From Methylomonas rhizoryzae (GTDB lineage Bacteria; Pseudomonadota; Gammaproteobacteria; Methylococcales; Methylomonadaceae): a DNA stretch of 64,000 nt. Numbering within the stretch: position 1 is the first letter of the stretch; each line of letters begins with the position of its first letter. The notes under the pieces are model-generated. The model made no database searches. It was not told where the DNA came from and worked only from the letters and a program-made list of their open reading frames with translations. Position numbers and translations under genes: made by a program. Positions 52,692 through 61,438 of the stretch are shown in pieces. The DNA lies in contig NZ_CP043929.1 of NCBI RefSeq assembly GCF_008632455.1, positions 4,030,001-4,094,000 on the forward strand, in the 5' to 3' direction.

Positions 52692-53028
52692 CAATACCCT
52701 GTGGCTGATTGTCGGCTTCGTCGGCCAAGCGCTATTTTCCGCACGCTTTCTGGTGCAATGGCTGGCCAGCGAACGGCAAAAGAAAAGCGTAATTCCGGTC
52801 ATGTTCTGGTATTTCAGCCTATTGGGCGGCTCGACTTTACTGATCTACTCAATCCACAAACAGGATCCGGTGTTTATTTTCGGGCAGGCCGGTGGCTTGT
52901 TAATCTATGCCCGCAATTTGTATTTTGTGGTCAAACACCGCAAAAGCACGGAAACCGCGCCGCAAGCCGACCATAACGCCAACAGCCAAAACGCGCTCAA
53001 CTGCTCCGGCATCGGCAAACCTAGATAG
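52684..53028 (+). CDS. LAB_N-domain membrane protein
   Basis: A 114-residue protein with three hydrophobic segments and the lipid A biosynthesis N-terminal (LAB_N) pattern: GQALFSARFLVQWLASERQKK, MFWYFSLLGGSTLLIYSI and IFGQAGGLLIYARNLYFV. Such small proteins accompany polyprenyl-phosphate sugar transferases and ArnT-like enzymes. The start overlaps the transferase gene by eight bases. The last ~25 residues are hydrophilic and appear poorly conserved. Confidence 0.85.
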   Translation: MDSNTLWLIVGFVGQALFSARFLVQWLASERQKKSVIPVMFWYFSLLGGSTLLIYSIHKQDPVFIFGQAGGLLIYARNLYFVVKHRKSTETAPQADHNANSQNALNCSGIGKPR

Positions 53029-53031
53029 CGC

Positions 53032-53060
53032 TTGAAGCCCGCCGCACAAAACAGTATAAT
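53032..53060 (+). promoter_or_regulatory. Sigma-70 promoter of rplM-rpsI
   Basis: TTGAAG at 53032-53037 and a perfect TATAAT at 53055-53060 are separated by exactly 17 bases, 40 bases before the rplM start. Transcription would begin near 53067. The -35 box begins only a few bases after the LAB_N gene stop codon (53026-53028). Confidence 0.75.
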
Positions 53061-53100
53061 CGCCGGTCTTTATATAGCCTCGAACATTTGAGAAGCAAAG

Positions 53101-53529
53101 ATGAAAACATTTAGTGCAAAGCCCGCAGAAGTTAAGCGCGATTGGTACGTAATTGATGCAGAAGGAAAGACGCTTGGTCGCCTTGCTACTGAAATTGCAC
53201 GACGTCTTCGCGGCAAACATAAACCGGAATTTACCCCGCACGTAGACACCGGTGATTACATCATTGTCGTCAATGCCGAGAAAGTGGGCGTTACCGGCAA
53301 CAAAGAAAAAGACAAAATCTACTATCGTCATACCGGCTACATCGGCAACATGAAATCCGCGTCTTTGGGTAAACTGAGACAAACTTTTCCCGACCGCATT
53401 ATCAGCACCGCCGTACAAGGCATGCTGCCTAAAAATCCTTTAGGCCGGGCTATGTTCAAAAAACTTAAAATTTACGCGGGTCCTGAGCATAACCACCAAG
53501 CTCAACAACCCAAGGCACTCGATTTTTAA
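53101..53529 (+). CDS. rplM: 50S ribosomal protein L13
   Basis: A 142-residue protein, identical in length to E. coli L13. MKTFSAKPAEVKRDWYVIDAEGKTLGRLATEIA is the standard L13 start, and LPKNPLGRAMFKKLKIYAGPEHNHQAQQP the standard end. It binds 23S rRNA early in large-subunit assembly. It is followed after 15 bases by rpsI, the universal bacterial pair, and is driven by the promoter at 53032. Confidence 0.97.
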   Translation: MKTFSAKPAEVKRDWYVIDAEGKTLGRLATEIARRLRGKHKPEFTPHVDTGDYIIVVNAEKVGVTGNKEKDKIYYRHTGYIGNMKSASLGKLRQTFPDRIISTAVQGMLPKNPLGRAMFKKLKIYAGPEHNHQAQQPKALDF

Positions 53530-53544
53530 ACAGGTAATTAGTTT

Positions 53545-53934
53545 ATGGCAGCTCAATACTACGGAACCGGTCGTCGCAAAAGCTCGATTGCCCGCGTCTA
53601 CGCCACCGTCGGCTCAGGAAAATTCATCATTAACAGCCGGCCGGTCGCAGAATATTTCGGTCGCAAAACCGACGAAATGATCGCAAGACAGCCATTGGAA
53701 TTGCTGGGCAAAAGCGGCGATTTCGACGTCAACATTATCGTTTGCGGCGGTGGCCCATCAGGTCAAGCCGGCGCCATCCGCCACGGCTTAGCCCGGGCGC
53801 TGATCGAATTCGACGAAGCATCCCGCTCTCCGCTGAGAAAAGCCGGCTACGTCACCCGCGATGCCCGCGTGGTAGAGCGTAAAAAAGTGGGCTTACACAA
53901 AGCTAGAAAACGTCCGCAATACTCGAAACGTTAA
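53545..53934 (+). CDS. rpsI: 30S ribosomal protein S9
   Basis: A 129-residue protein. YYGTGRRKSSIARVY at the start, GGGPSGQAGAIRHGLARAL in the middle, and the basic tail ending PQYSKR, which reaches the decoding centre, identify S9. A purine-rich leader precedes the ATG. An intrinsic terminator 16 bases downstream closes the rplM-rpsI transcript. Confidence 0.97.
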   Translation: MAAQYYGTGRRKSSIARVYATVGSGKFIINSRPVAEYFGRKTDEMIARQPLELLGKSGDFDVNIIVCGGGPSGQAGAIRHGLARALIEFDEASRSPLRKAGYVTRDARVVERKKVGLHKARKRPQYSKR

Positions 53935-53950
53935 TATCTTGCCCGCCCGC

Positions 53951-53978
53951 AAAAAAGCCGCTGTACAGCGGCTTTTTT
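53951..53978 (+). terminator. Intrinsic terminator after rpsI
   Basis: AAAAAAGCCGCTG TA CAGCGGCTTTTTT: a perfect GC-rich stem followed by a T-run, 17 bases after the rpsI stop codon. The A-run makes it usable in both directions, so it may also stop transcripts from pfp on the other strand. Confidence 0.92.
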
Positions 53979-54042
53979 GTGCTTATCGCTTGCGTATTGC
54001 GAATCCAGCCGGCGTTACCGGCTGGCGCGCGTTGGCAACCTC

Positions 54043-55272
54043 TTAGTGACTGACGTCGACTTTGTTACCCTTAGCCTGACCGATTTGTGCCAACATTTGA
54101 CCAAACCATTCGGCATCGATATCGAAAGGTTTGCCGCCTTTGATGCGCGGAAACTCGATAGCCCGCAACACATTATTGTTATCCTCGTCATGGCCGATAA
54201 CGCCGGATTCGCGGCGAAACGCACACTCGACAGCCAAATCCGCGCAAGACTTGATTAAACGCATGTCATCGACGTTAGCCGCCGCGGCGCGCGAGAAATA
54301 ACCGGATTTTTGTATCAAGGTTTTTTCGGCGCCTATCATTTGTGCGAATTGCTCGCCGAACCATTTACCCGGATTAACCGCATCCAGCTTAATATGCCCG
54401 AACGCATCGCGCGGCACTTCTTGGCCTTTTGCTTGCATTTCCGCAACGATGGCCTCGACTCCCGCGCCCTCGGACACGAAAATATTAACGCAATCGACCT
54501 TGTCCATCACCGCTCGCAGCCGCGCCGCTTCCGCCGCCAAATCGACATCCATTTCCGGAATGAAGACCGCGTGCACCTCGTAGGATTCGCGCGACAACCC
54601 TAACTCCGGCAGCCACTCGGCTTTATCGAGCAATTTACGGTACTCTTGCGCGGTGGCCGCCGTTAACCATCCGCAGTTACGACCCATGACTTCGTGCACA
54701 ATCAGCATGCGCGGGTTTGAATTATTTTCGGCCGCCACGTTTAAGAAATAACGCGCACCTTGCTCGGCCGCGGTCCATGCACCTAAGGATTGTTTGATCG
54801 GAAATACGTCGTTATCGACCGTTTTCGGCAAACCGATTACCGTCAAGCCGTAGTCGTTGGAAGCCAAAAATGCCGCCAGATCGGCCGCCGCGGTATTGGT
54901 ATCGTCGCCGCCTATGGTATGCAAAATATCGACGCCGTCTTTAACCAATTGGTCGGCCGCCACTTTTTGCGGATCCTGGCCTTCTTGGACCAAACCGCGC
55001 TTCACGCAGTCTTTAACGTTAGTCAGCTTGACCCGGCTGTTGCCGATCACGGACCCACCAAAAGCTTGCAACACGCCGGCTTTTTTACGTACCGCCTCGG
55101 TGACCGGATAAGAATCTCCCAACAGCAAGCCCTTGTAACCGCCCCGGTAGCAAATAATTTCGATACTCGGATCAATCTCGGTATAGCGCTCGATCAAACT
55201 ACCGATAGCCGAGTTCAAGCAAGGCGCTAAACCGCCTGCGGTAAGAATTGCCACTTTCTTTGGTTTATTCAT
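54043..55272 (-). CDS. pfp: Pyrophosphate-dependent 6-phosphofructokinase
   Basis: A 409-residue enzyme. The ATG at 55272 is chosen; a TTG four codons earlier is possible. ILTAGGLAPCLNSAIG begins the fold. HTIGGDDTNTAAADL, with Asp-Asp where ATP-dependent enzymes have Asp-Gly, and PKTVDNDVFPIKQ are the signatures of the pyrophosphate-dependent group. It phosphorylates fructose 6-phosphate reversibly. In methanotrophs related enzymes also act on sedoheptulose 7-phosphate, within the ribulose monophosphate cycle. It is a single gene, convergent with rpsI. Confidence 0.9.
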   Translation of the reverse strand: MNKPKKVAILTAGGLAPCLNSAIGSLIERYTEIDPSIEIICYRGGYKGLLLGDSYPVTEAVRKKAGVLQAFGGSVIGNSRVKLTNVKDCVKRGLVQEGQDPQKVAADQLVKDGVDILHTIGGDDTNTAAADLAAFLASNDYGLTVIGLPKTVDNDVFPIKQSLGAWTAAEQGARYFLNVAAENNSNPRMLIVHEVMGRNCGWLTAATAQEYRKLLDKAEWLPELGLSRESYEVHAVFIPEMDVDLAAEAARLRAVMDKVDCVNIFVSEGAGVEAIVAEMQAKGQEVPRDAFGHIKLDAVNPGKWFGEQFAQMIGAEKTLIQKSGYFSRAAAANVDDMRLIKSCADLAVECAFRRESGVIGHDEDNNNVLRAIEFPRIKGGKPFDIDAEWFGQMLAQIGQAKGNKVDVSH

Positions 55273-55499
55273 GAGAGTTTTCAATTTGAGTTAACGACAA
55301 ACACATTGAGCGGACATTGCGCAGACTAGCGACGTCCAAACAATACGGTAGAGCGATCAAACGAAATGGTCGCCCTGAAACCGTGCTGACGCGATTTTAA
55401 CATATCAATCCGCTCAATAATTAGTCGACCCAAGAGTCCGGCCATTCCCAATTTAAAACCCTGAGTTTGTCCGGACAATACAGGAAATCGCCTAAACCA

Positions 55500-56813
55500 C
55501 TAATCGCTTACTTTGTTTAAATACCGATTGATGTCTTGCAAATCCGCTTCGCTTAAACTGCCTGCGGCCTGCTTGAGCTTGACGCCATTGATCAGATAAT
55601 TGTATCGACTGGTCGCATAATCGCTTTTGGCCTTATAGAGATTACGCTGCACCGTCAATACGTCCACCATGGTCCGGGTACCGACTTCAAACCCGGCCTC
55701 CGCGGCTTCGACGGCCAATTCCGCAGACTTTACCGTCGTATCCAAAGCTTTAACCGTATTAATGCTGGTCAAAACCCCCCGATAAGCGTCCTTCACTTGA
55801 CGATTCACGCTACGCTTGACTTTGATCAATTCTTCGCGCGCCGCTTGATAAGCGTATTCCGCCTGTCTGACTTTGGACGCAACCCCGCCGCCTTGAAATA
55901 ACGGCAAATTGAGCTGCAAACCGAAACTTTCAGTATTCCCGCGTAACCCGTACAGGTTGCGATTGTCTTGCTCTTGATATTGGGCGACGAGATCGACGGT
56001 CGGCAAATGCCCGGCTTGTTGTAACTCAATGCTTTTACGTATGTATTCGGCCTGGTTAATCTGCGCGACGATAGAAAAATTATTGCTTTCGGCACTATGC
56101 GCCCAGGCCGATATATCCTGCGGAGCCGGTTCGCCCAGCGGTACGCTTTGTCCCAATGCACTTAAACCGGCGGGATGCTCGCCGATAATCTGGCGCAAGG
56201 CTTCCTTTCGATTATCGATAGTATTCTCCGCCTCTATCACCGAAGCCGTGGCTCTATCGTATCCTGCTTGAGCCTCATAGACATCGGTAATGGCAATCAC
56301 GCCGACGTCGAAACGCTGTTTGGCTTGCTCGAGCTGTTTTTCGATCGCCTTCTTCTCCGCCAGACTAAAGGTCAAATAGTCTTGAGCAGCCAGCACATTG
56401 AAATAGGCTTCGGCCGTGCGCGCCATCAAATCCTGTTGTTTGGCCTGATTTTGCGCTTCCGCTTGCGCAATCTTGTTGTCCGCCTGATCCAGCCCTATCC
56501 AATGCTCCCAGTGAAAAACCGGTTGCTTGAGCGATATACCTAGCGAACTGTTCCAAAAGTGCTGTAATGTTTGCCCTAAAAAGCTCTGGCTTTCCAAACG
56601 ATTGCGCGAACTGTCCGCGGTAAAACTGATATTGGGCAACATCTGTGCGATGCTTTGCGAACGTACTTCGGCAGCGGCGGCTTGATCGATAACGCCTATC
56701 TTCGCATCGGGGTCGTTTTCCCTGGCCAGCTGATAGATCTGCATCAAATCGTCTGCAATAGCGGCCGCACCCGGTATCGACGCCAGCCATAGCGCCGCCA
56801 ACAGTCTTAACAT
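55500..56813 (-). CDS. TolC-family outer membrane channel
   Basis: A 437-residue protein starting at ATG 56813, behind GGAGAGATAGTGCG; the in-frame extension to 56858 is unlikely. A cleavable signal peptide (LRLLAALWLASIPGAAA) is followed by the alternating helical and strand pattern of outer membrane efflux proteins, with internal duplication: LARENDPDAKIGVIDQAAAAEVRSQ in the first half and RQAEYAYQAAREELIKVKRSVNRQVKDAYRG in the second. TolC proteins form the exit duct of type I secretion and multidrug pumps. No inner-membrane partner is encoded next to it. Confidence 0.88.
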   Translation of the reverse strand: MLRLLAALWLASIPGAAAIADDLMQIYQLARENDPDAKIGVIDQAAAAEVRSQSIAQMLPNISFTADSSRNRLESQSFLGQTLQHFWNSSLGISLKQPVFHWEHWIGLDQADNKIAQAEAQNQAKQQDLMARTAEAYFNVLAAQDYLTFSLAEKKAIEKQLEQAKQRFDVGVIAITDVYEAQAGYDRATASVIEAENTIDNRKEALRQIIGEHPAGLSALGQSVPLGEPAPQDISAWAHSAESNNFSIVAQINQAEYIRKSIELQQAGHLPTVDLVAQYQEQDNRNLYGLRGNTESFGLQLNLPLFQGGGVASKVRQAEYAYQAAREELIKVKRSVNRQVKDAYRGVLTSINTVKALDTTVKSAELAVEAAEAGFEVGTRTMVDVLTVQRNLYKAKSDYATSRYNYLINGVKLKQAAGSLSEADLQDINRYLNKVSD

Positions 56814-57053
56814 CGCACTATCTCTCCAGAAAGAGTGAAAAATTACCGGCATTATCACCTAAAATAATCAGACCACCGCAGCTAATTGCGTTTAGGCACG
56901 TTAGATTCCAAGCTACGCCGTCTGGCGACAACCCATAACCGACACGATTTTCGCCAACTCGACAACCCGAACTAACCGCCGACGCTTAAGAATTAATAAA
57001 TGCTAGGCTGCCAACATGGATTCGTCAAAACCAACCATCAACCTAAAGTCACT

Positions 57054-57935
57054 ATGAGTCAAAAAGTCACTAAAGCTGTATTTCCGGTTGCCGGCCTCGG
57101 CACACGGTCACTTCCCGCCACTAAAGCCGTGGCCAAGGAAATGCTACCGGTAGTCGATAAACCGCTGATTCAGTATGCCGTTGAAGAAGCTATCGCGGCC
57201 GGCATAGACACCATGGTTTTTATCACCGGCCGCAACAAAAACTCGATTCCCGACCATTTCGATAAATCTTACGAACTGGAAAAGGAGTTGGAGAAAAACG
57301 GTAAAACCGAATTGCTAAAAATGCTGCAAAACCTGCTGCCACCCCATGTTTCCTGCGTATTCATACGCCAAGCCGAAGCGCTCGGACTTGGTCATGCCGT
57401 GTTGTGCGCCAAACCGGTAGTCGGCAACGAGCCTTTTGCCGTCATATTGCCCGACGATCTGATCGAAGACGGCGCGCGCGGATGTATGAAGCAAATGACG
57501 GAATTGTTCGCCAAAGAACAAAGCAGCATTTTAGGCGTGGAAAGAGTGGACCCGAAAGAAACCCACAAATACGGCATCGTCGAGCACAACGCAATGGCGC
57601 CCCGCGTTGGTCGGCTAAAATCCATCGTGGAAAAACCCAAACCGGAGGTCGCACCCTCCAACATCGCCGTAGTTGGCCGTTACATTCTAACCCCGGCCAT
57701 TTTTCAAAAAATCGAAACTACCGGACGCGGTGCCGGCGGGGAAATTCAGCTCACCGACGCCATCGCTGCCTTAATGCACGATGAAGCCGTGTTGTCTTAC
57801 GAATTCGAGGGCAAGCGTTACGATTGCGGCTCGAAGTTCGGTTTTTTGCTGGCAAACGTAGAATACGGCCTGTTACATCCCGAAATAAAAACCGAATTCG
57901 CCGCTTACCTAAAGCAACGCTCCGAACAAATCTAA
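57054..57935 (+). CDS. galU: UTP-glucose-1-phosphate uridylyltransferase
   Basis: A 293-residue enzyme starting at ATG 57054 (MSQKVTKAVFP); an in-frame ATG at 57000 adds an unlikely N-terminus. PVAGLGTRSLPATKAVAKEMLPVVDKPLIQYAVEEA is the nucleotide-binding start, and QAEALGLGHAVLCAKP and LPDDLIEDG the sugar-binding region. It makes UDP-glucose for glycogen, exopolysaccharide and lipopolysaccharide, and so could feed the 20-40 kb glycan cluster. A terminator follows at 58002. Confidence 0.94.
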   Translation: MSQKVTKAVFPVAGLGTRSLPATKAVAKEMLPVVDKPLIQYAVEEAIAAGIDTMVFITGRNKNSIPDHFDKSYELEKELEKNGKTELLKMLQNLLPPHVSCVFIRQAEALGLGHAVLCAKPVVGNEPFAVILPDDLIEDGARGCMKQMTELFAKEQSSILGVERVDPKETHKYGIVEHNAMAPRVGRLKSIVEKPKPEVAPSNIAVVGRYILTPAIFQKIETTGRGAGGEIQLTDAIAALMHDEAVLSYEFEGKRYDCGSKFGFLLANVEYGLLHPEIKTEFAAYLKQRSEQI

Positions 57936-58001
57936 ACCTTACGCTACATAGGATAAAAGATATTCGCCCTCCTACCTTCGCAGAATGGGGGACCTCATGG
58001 G

Positions 58002-58028
58002 AAACGCCGCGCGCACGAGCGGCGTTTT
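58002..58028 (+). terminator. Intrinsic terminator after galU
   Basis: AAACGCCGC, an 8-base loop and GCGGCGTTTT form a GC-rich stem with a short T-run, about 67 bases after the galU stop codon and before the histidine kinase gene. Confidence 0.75.
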
Positions 58029-58159
58029 ATTCGGCGCCATAAACCGGCTATACCAGCCATCCAAGGCTTGAATCGTTGGCTCACATATAAAAAAGAATTT
58101 TTCCTATCGCCGATAAACCGTACTTCCCAAATAATACTCGGTTTAACGGTTTTTAACGC

Positions 58160-59470
58160 ATGAGCCTTCGGTACCAAATCCTTTTCCGCATTTTATGCTC
58201 GTCGCTGTGCATCCTGGTACTTGGCGGCGCAATTGTCGTTTGGCAAGCCAGACTTTCCGTGGAAAAAGAAGTCGATGCCTCGATTCGCTTAGCCTTGCAA
58301 CTCATCACGCTAGGCATTACCGATACGTCGTCCTTACAGCAAATCACCGATTTATCCCGTCTCAGCGCTTTAAGGCAAACCCGGCACTTAAGCATTCAAT
58401 TGCACAAGCCGGACGGCCAACTGGTGCATTTCACAGGCGAACCGTTACCCAGCCACAGCCGGGATTTACCGCCGGCTTGGTTTATACATTGGGTGAAAGA
58501 GGAATACCCTAAAGTTCAACACCGGCTAAAAACCGAAGACGGGGAAACCGTCAGTTTGATCATCGAGGCGCAACCGCTAGACGAAATCACCGAAGTCTGG
58601 CAAGAAAGCGTGGCGTTTTTTACCTCTATCTCGGCTTTAACCCTGCTAACCTTCCTAGCCGTCAACCTAGTGTTCAATAAGTCGTTGAAGTCTATAGATA
58701 TCATCGTTTCGGGTCTACAGACCATAGAAACCGGCCAATATCGCTATAAACTCCCGCCGTTTTCCACGCAAGAGTTCGACGCTATCGCTAATGCGATCAA
58801 CCACATGACGGGAGAATTGGATAAAACTCGCCAGGAAAACCGAGCGCTTACCCAACATTCACTAGCGATACAGGAAGAGGAGCGTCAGCACTTATCGCAA
58901 GAGTTGCACGACGAATTAGGTCAATCGCTGACGGCTATTAAAGTCATGGCGGTTGCCGCTGCGCACCGAAACGCCGATACCGAAAAAATCACGGCATCGA
59001 TCGGGCAGATTTGCGATCACTTGATGAGCGTCGTACGCTCTATGATGCAGCAACTTCATCCTTTAATGCTGACCGAACTGGGCTTGAAGGCTACATTAGA
59101 GGATCTTTTAAACCATTGGTCCGAACGCAACCCCAATCTTCGACTGGAAATCGATTGCGACGAGGCCGTCGACACACTGGACAAAAACCTGATTCGCCAA
59201 TTATTCAGAGTGATACAAGAGTGTTTAACCAATGCGCTCCGCCACGCAAAAGCCAACCGCTTAAAGATCGATTTATACTTTGCCGACAACGGCAATAGGC
59301 TGGAACTGAAAGTCGCGGACGACGGACAAGGCTGCAATCCGGATACTTTAAAACATGGCTTCGGCTTACGCGGCATGGCGGAACGCATACGCTCGCTGGA
59401 CGGCGAGTTCAACGTAAACTCCAGACCGGGCCAAGGCATGACCATTACCGCTTCCATACCTTTGACATGA
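58160..59470 (+). CDS. NarX-type sensor histidine kinase
   Basis: A 436-residue inner-membrane kinase. Two membrane segments (~10-30 and ~153-172) enclose a ~120-residue periplasmic sensor with a LapD/MoxY-like look. A HAMP-like linker leads to the HisKA_3 box EEERQHLSQELHDELGQS (His250). The ATPase domain has ECLTNALRHAKAN, VADDGQGC and GFGLRGMAERIRSLDG. Its stop overlaps the regulator start (ATGA). Kinases of this layout control methanol or C1 genes in some methylotrophs (MoxY-like), but nothing here proves that role. Confidence 0.9.
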   Translation: MSLRYQILFRILCSSLCILVLGGAIVVWQARLSVEKEVDASIRLALQLITLGITDTSSLQQITDLSRLSALRQTRHLSIQLHKPDGQLVHFTGEPLPSHSRDLPPAWFIHWVKEEYPKVQHRLKTEDGETVSLIIEAQPLDEITEVWQESVAFFTSISALTLLTFLAVNLVFNKSLKSIDIIVSGLQTIETGQYRYKLPPFSTQEFDAIANAINHMTGELDKTRQENRALTQHSLAIQEEERQHLSQELHDELGQSLTAIKVMAVAAAHRNADTEKITASIGQICDHLMSVVRSMMQQLHPLMLTELGLKATLEDLLNHWSERNPNLRLEIDCDEAVDTLDKNLIRQLFRVIQECLTNALRHAKANRLKIDLYFADNGNRLELKVADDGQGCNPDTLKHGFGLRGMAERIRSLDGEFNVNSRPGQGMTITASIPLT

Positions 59471-60120
59471 GTACAAAAACGAAAATCATTTTGGTGGACG
59501 ACCACGCCGTAGTGCGGGCGGGTTTCAAAATGTTGCTGTCGGCCAGCGAAACGATAGAAGTGATCGGCGAAGCTTCTCGTGGCGAGCAAGCCATCCGAAT
59601 GGTGGAAGAATTAAAACCCGAAGTCATCGTCATGGACTTGTCCATGCCCGGCATAGGCGGCTTGGAAACGATACGCCGCATTGTCCAGCGGGACGGCTCG
59701 GCGCTGATCCTGGTATTCAGCGTCCATCACGAACAGGTATACGTCAATCGTGCACTTAATGCCGGCGCCAAAGGCTACATCACCAAAAACAGCGCCCCCG
59801 AAATCTTGGTTGAAGCCTTGCAGCGCATCGCCGGCGGCGAGCGTTACATCGAAACCGGCTTATTGAAATCCGTTGAAGACCTGCACGAACCCAGCGATCA
59901 CCAGAGTGCGATTGCGGCGTTTTCGCCCCGTGAATTCGACGTATTCGGCTTATTGGCACAAGGCATGACGGTACAACGCATCGCCGACCAACTATGCCTG
60001 GGCCAAAAAACCGTAGCCAACTACGCGACGCAAATCAAGAAAAAGCTGCAGGTCGACACCAGCGCGGAATTGGCTCATATCGCCGTCAATCTGGGCTTAA
60101 CACTCCATAAGCGCGGATAA
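59467..60120 (+). CDS. NarL/LuxR-type response regulator
   Basis: A 217-residue regulator. The receiver begins IILVDDHAVVRAGF, with Asp57 (VIVMDLSMPGIGG) as phosphoacceptor and Lys in GYITKNSAPE. The C-terminal helix-turn-helix reads FSPREFDVFGLLAQGMTVQRIADQL, then KTVANYATQIKKKL. It overlaps the preceding kinase by four bases and is its evident partner. It is the last chromosomal core-type gene before the integron-like cassettes. Confidence 0.92.
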   Translation: MSTKTKIILVDDHAVVRAGFKMLLSASETIEVIGEASRGEQAIRMVEELKPEVIVMDLSMPGIGGLETIRRIVQRDGSALILVFSVHHEQVYVNRALNAGAKGYITKNSAPEILVEALQRIAGGERYIETGLLKSVEDLHEPSDHQSAIAAFSPREFDVFGLLAQGMTVQRIADQLCLGQKTVANYATQIKKKLQVDTSAELAHIAVNLGLTLHKRG

Positions 60121-60148
60121 GCGTAACCGGTTTATTAACTGTAGTGGT

Positions 60149-60877
60149 CTAATAAAAAAGGACATCCGAATAGGTTGATAAACTATCCCTATCAACATTC
60201 TCGGACCGGCGGAGGAACTGTTCGATTGCCTGTGCCGCTGCGGCTGGCCTTGTTTGGAGCAGGAAGTGTGGCCCCTCCAGCTTGGCTACCGTGGTGGCCG
60301 GTTGGACGCGCAGCACCTCTCGGGCGCACGAAGAAGGGACAACTCGATCGTGAGTCGCCTGTAGGTAGAGGATGGGACAGCGCAGCAGTGCAAGGCTGGG
60401 GCGAGCGTTGGCCGAAAGTGCTGCGGCGGCGCGGTGCCGAAGCACCACCGGCTCGACCGTCTCGAGCGAGCACGACAGTGCCGCGCGTAGGTTTGGGGTT
60501 TGGTTCCATCCCATGAGTGCCAGGCTCAAGGGGCCGACGAGCATTGCTGGCGATGGCAGCCAGCCGAGCAGTGCCTTGAGCGGCGTGAGCATCGGCCTTG
60601 GATTGCCAATGAACGAGCAAACCAGAACTACCGCGAGAGGTGCGCTCCTAGCAGCAACAGCTACCGCTACCGGTCCTGAGAAGGACTCACCAAGAATCGC
60701 GAAGGGCGGGTCCGGCAACTGCCCGAGCACGAAGTTGGTGAGTTCGTCGTAAGACAGCGACTCACGCGCGGGGTATGAGACAACCTTTGGGACGATTCCG
60801 GGAGGAAGGTGAGGCAGCAGGAATTCGAACAAGATCCCGGTGCCATCCATGCCGGGGAGGAGAACGAGGGTCGTCAT
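60149..60877 (-). CDS. Alpha/beta hydrolase in an integron-type cassette
   Basis: A 242-residue hydrolase. The ATG at 60877 is chosen because it lies four bases after the attC core (minus strand GTTAGGC then CGC), as in integron cassettes; a TTG at 60892 lies inside the attC site. LPGMDGTG, the nucleophile elbow GESFSG at 63-68 (Ser65), and GPHFLLQ near the end form the catalytic framework. The last ~15 residues (after RRSENVDR) are atypical, and the cassette's own attC is not visible on its 3' side, so that end may have been cut by a later insertion: GTAGTGGTCTAATAAAAAAG at 60141-60160 resembles an IS end. Confidence 0.75.
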   Translation of the reverse strand: MTTLVLLPGMDGTGILFEFLLPHLPPGIVPKVVSYPARESLSYDELTNFVLGQLPDPPFAILGESFSGPVAVAVAARSAPLAVVLVCSFIGNPRPMLTPLKALLGWLPSPAMLVGPLSLALMGWNQTPNLRAALSCSLETVEPVVLRHRAAAALSANARPSLALLRCPILYLQATHDRVVPSSCAREVLRVQPATTVAKLEGPHFLLQTRPAAAAQAIEQFLRRSENVDRDSLSTYSDVLFY

Positions 60878-60880
60878 GCG

Positions 60881-60931
60881 GCCTAACGACAAGGGTAGCT
60901 TTTGCCGGTCAAGTTTACCCGTTGGTTAGGC
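60881..60931 (-). repeat. attC-like site of the membrane-protein cassette
   Basis: A 51-base imperfect palindrome bounded by GCCTAAC and GTTAGGC, the RYYYAAC/GTTRRRY core pair of integron attC sites, with internal pairing arms (AAGGGTA/TACCCGTT). It follows the stop codon of the membrane-protein gene, whose TAA is inside the core, and precedes the hydrolase start, as expected for the cassette arrangement on the minus strand. Confidence 0.8.
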
Positions 60932-61354
60932 ATTGGCGCGGGAACTCCAGATCATAATTAAACCAACAATCCACGCCACGATTACAAAAAGCGCAAATGG
61001 CATTAAGAGGAAAGGCAAATTTCCGAAGGCTGCATATTTGAAGACAATAAGTAACACAAGCGCTGTGGTGCTGATACTTATGACATTTGCTATAGCCACT
61101 AAAAGATGCCCCTGCTTAAAACGTTTTTCACGCTCAGGAATAATTGTGCTTGGAGATAGGCCTATGCTGTGCCAAACAATAATGAGCGCAATTGCAATAA
61201 GTAAATACGATGTAAATGGCACCAAATATGGATTAGCGGTTTCGGGGAAAAATTTCATAAAGAAGATGTAAATAAAGCCGGAAAGCATAGTACCCAGCAC
61301 AGTACTTAGCAGACTAAAATACGGTAGGAAAAGATTTAAATTCCGTAGAAACAT
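60926..61354 (-). CDS. Small membrane protein in an integron-type cassette
   Basis: A 142-residue protein with four membrane segments (about residues 11-33, 43-63, 85-107 and 112-135) and a basic cytoplasmic loop (PEREKRFKQGH). It matches no family I recognise. The stop codon lies within the attC core at 60926, and the start lies about a dozen bases after the GTTAGGA core of the next site, so gene and attC make a complete cassette. The base composition is much more AT-rich than the neighbouring hydrolase, in line with an independent origin. Confidence 0.8.
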   Translation of the reverse strand: MFLRNLNLFLPYFSLLSTVLGTMLSGFIYIFFMKFFPETANPYLVPFTSYLLIAIALIIVWHSIGLSPSTIIPEREKRFKQGHLLVAIANVISISTTALVLLIVFKYAAFGNLPFLLMPFALFVIVAWIVGLIMIWSSRANA

Positions 61355-61366
61355 TCGATCACCTTT

Positions 61367-61438
61367 TCCTAACGTTGAAGATCGGCCGAGCGAAAAGCGT
61401 GTAGCGTTTTTTGGGTCGGCTGGAGCAACTGGTTATGT
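61367..61438 (-). repeat. attC-like site of the zinc-ribbon cassette
   Basis: About 72 bases from TCCTAAC to GTTATGT. On the minus strand it reads ACATAAC ... GTTAGGA, close to RYYYAAC ... GTTRRRY. The pairing arms GTTGCTCCAGCCGACC and GGCCGATCTTCAAC are of the type seen in many chromosomal attC sites. The stop codon of the following cassette gene (TAA at 61433-61435) sits inside the core. Confidence 0.78.
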
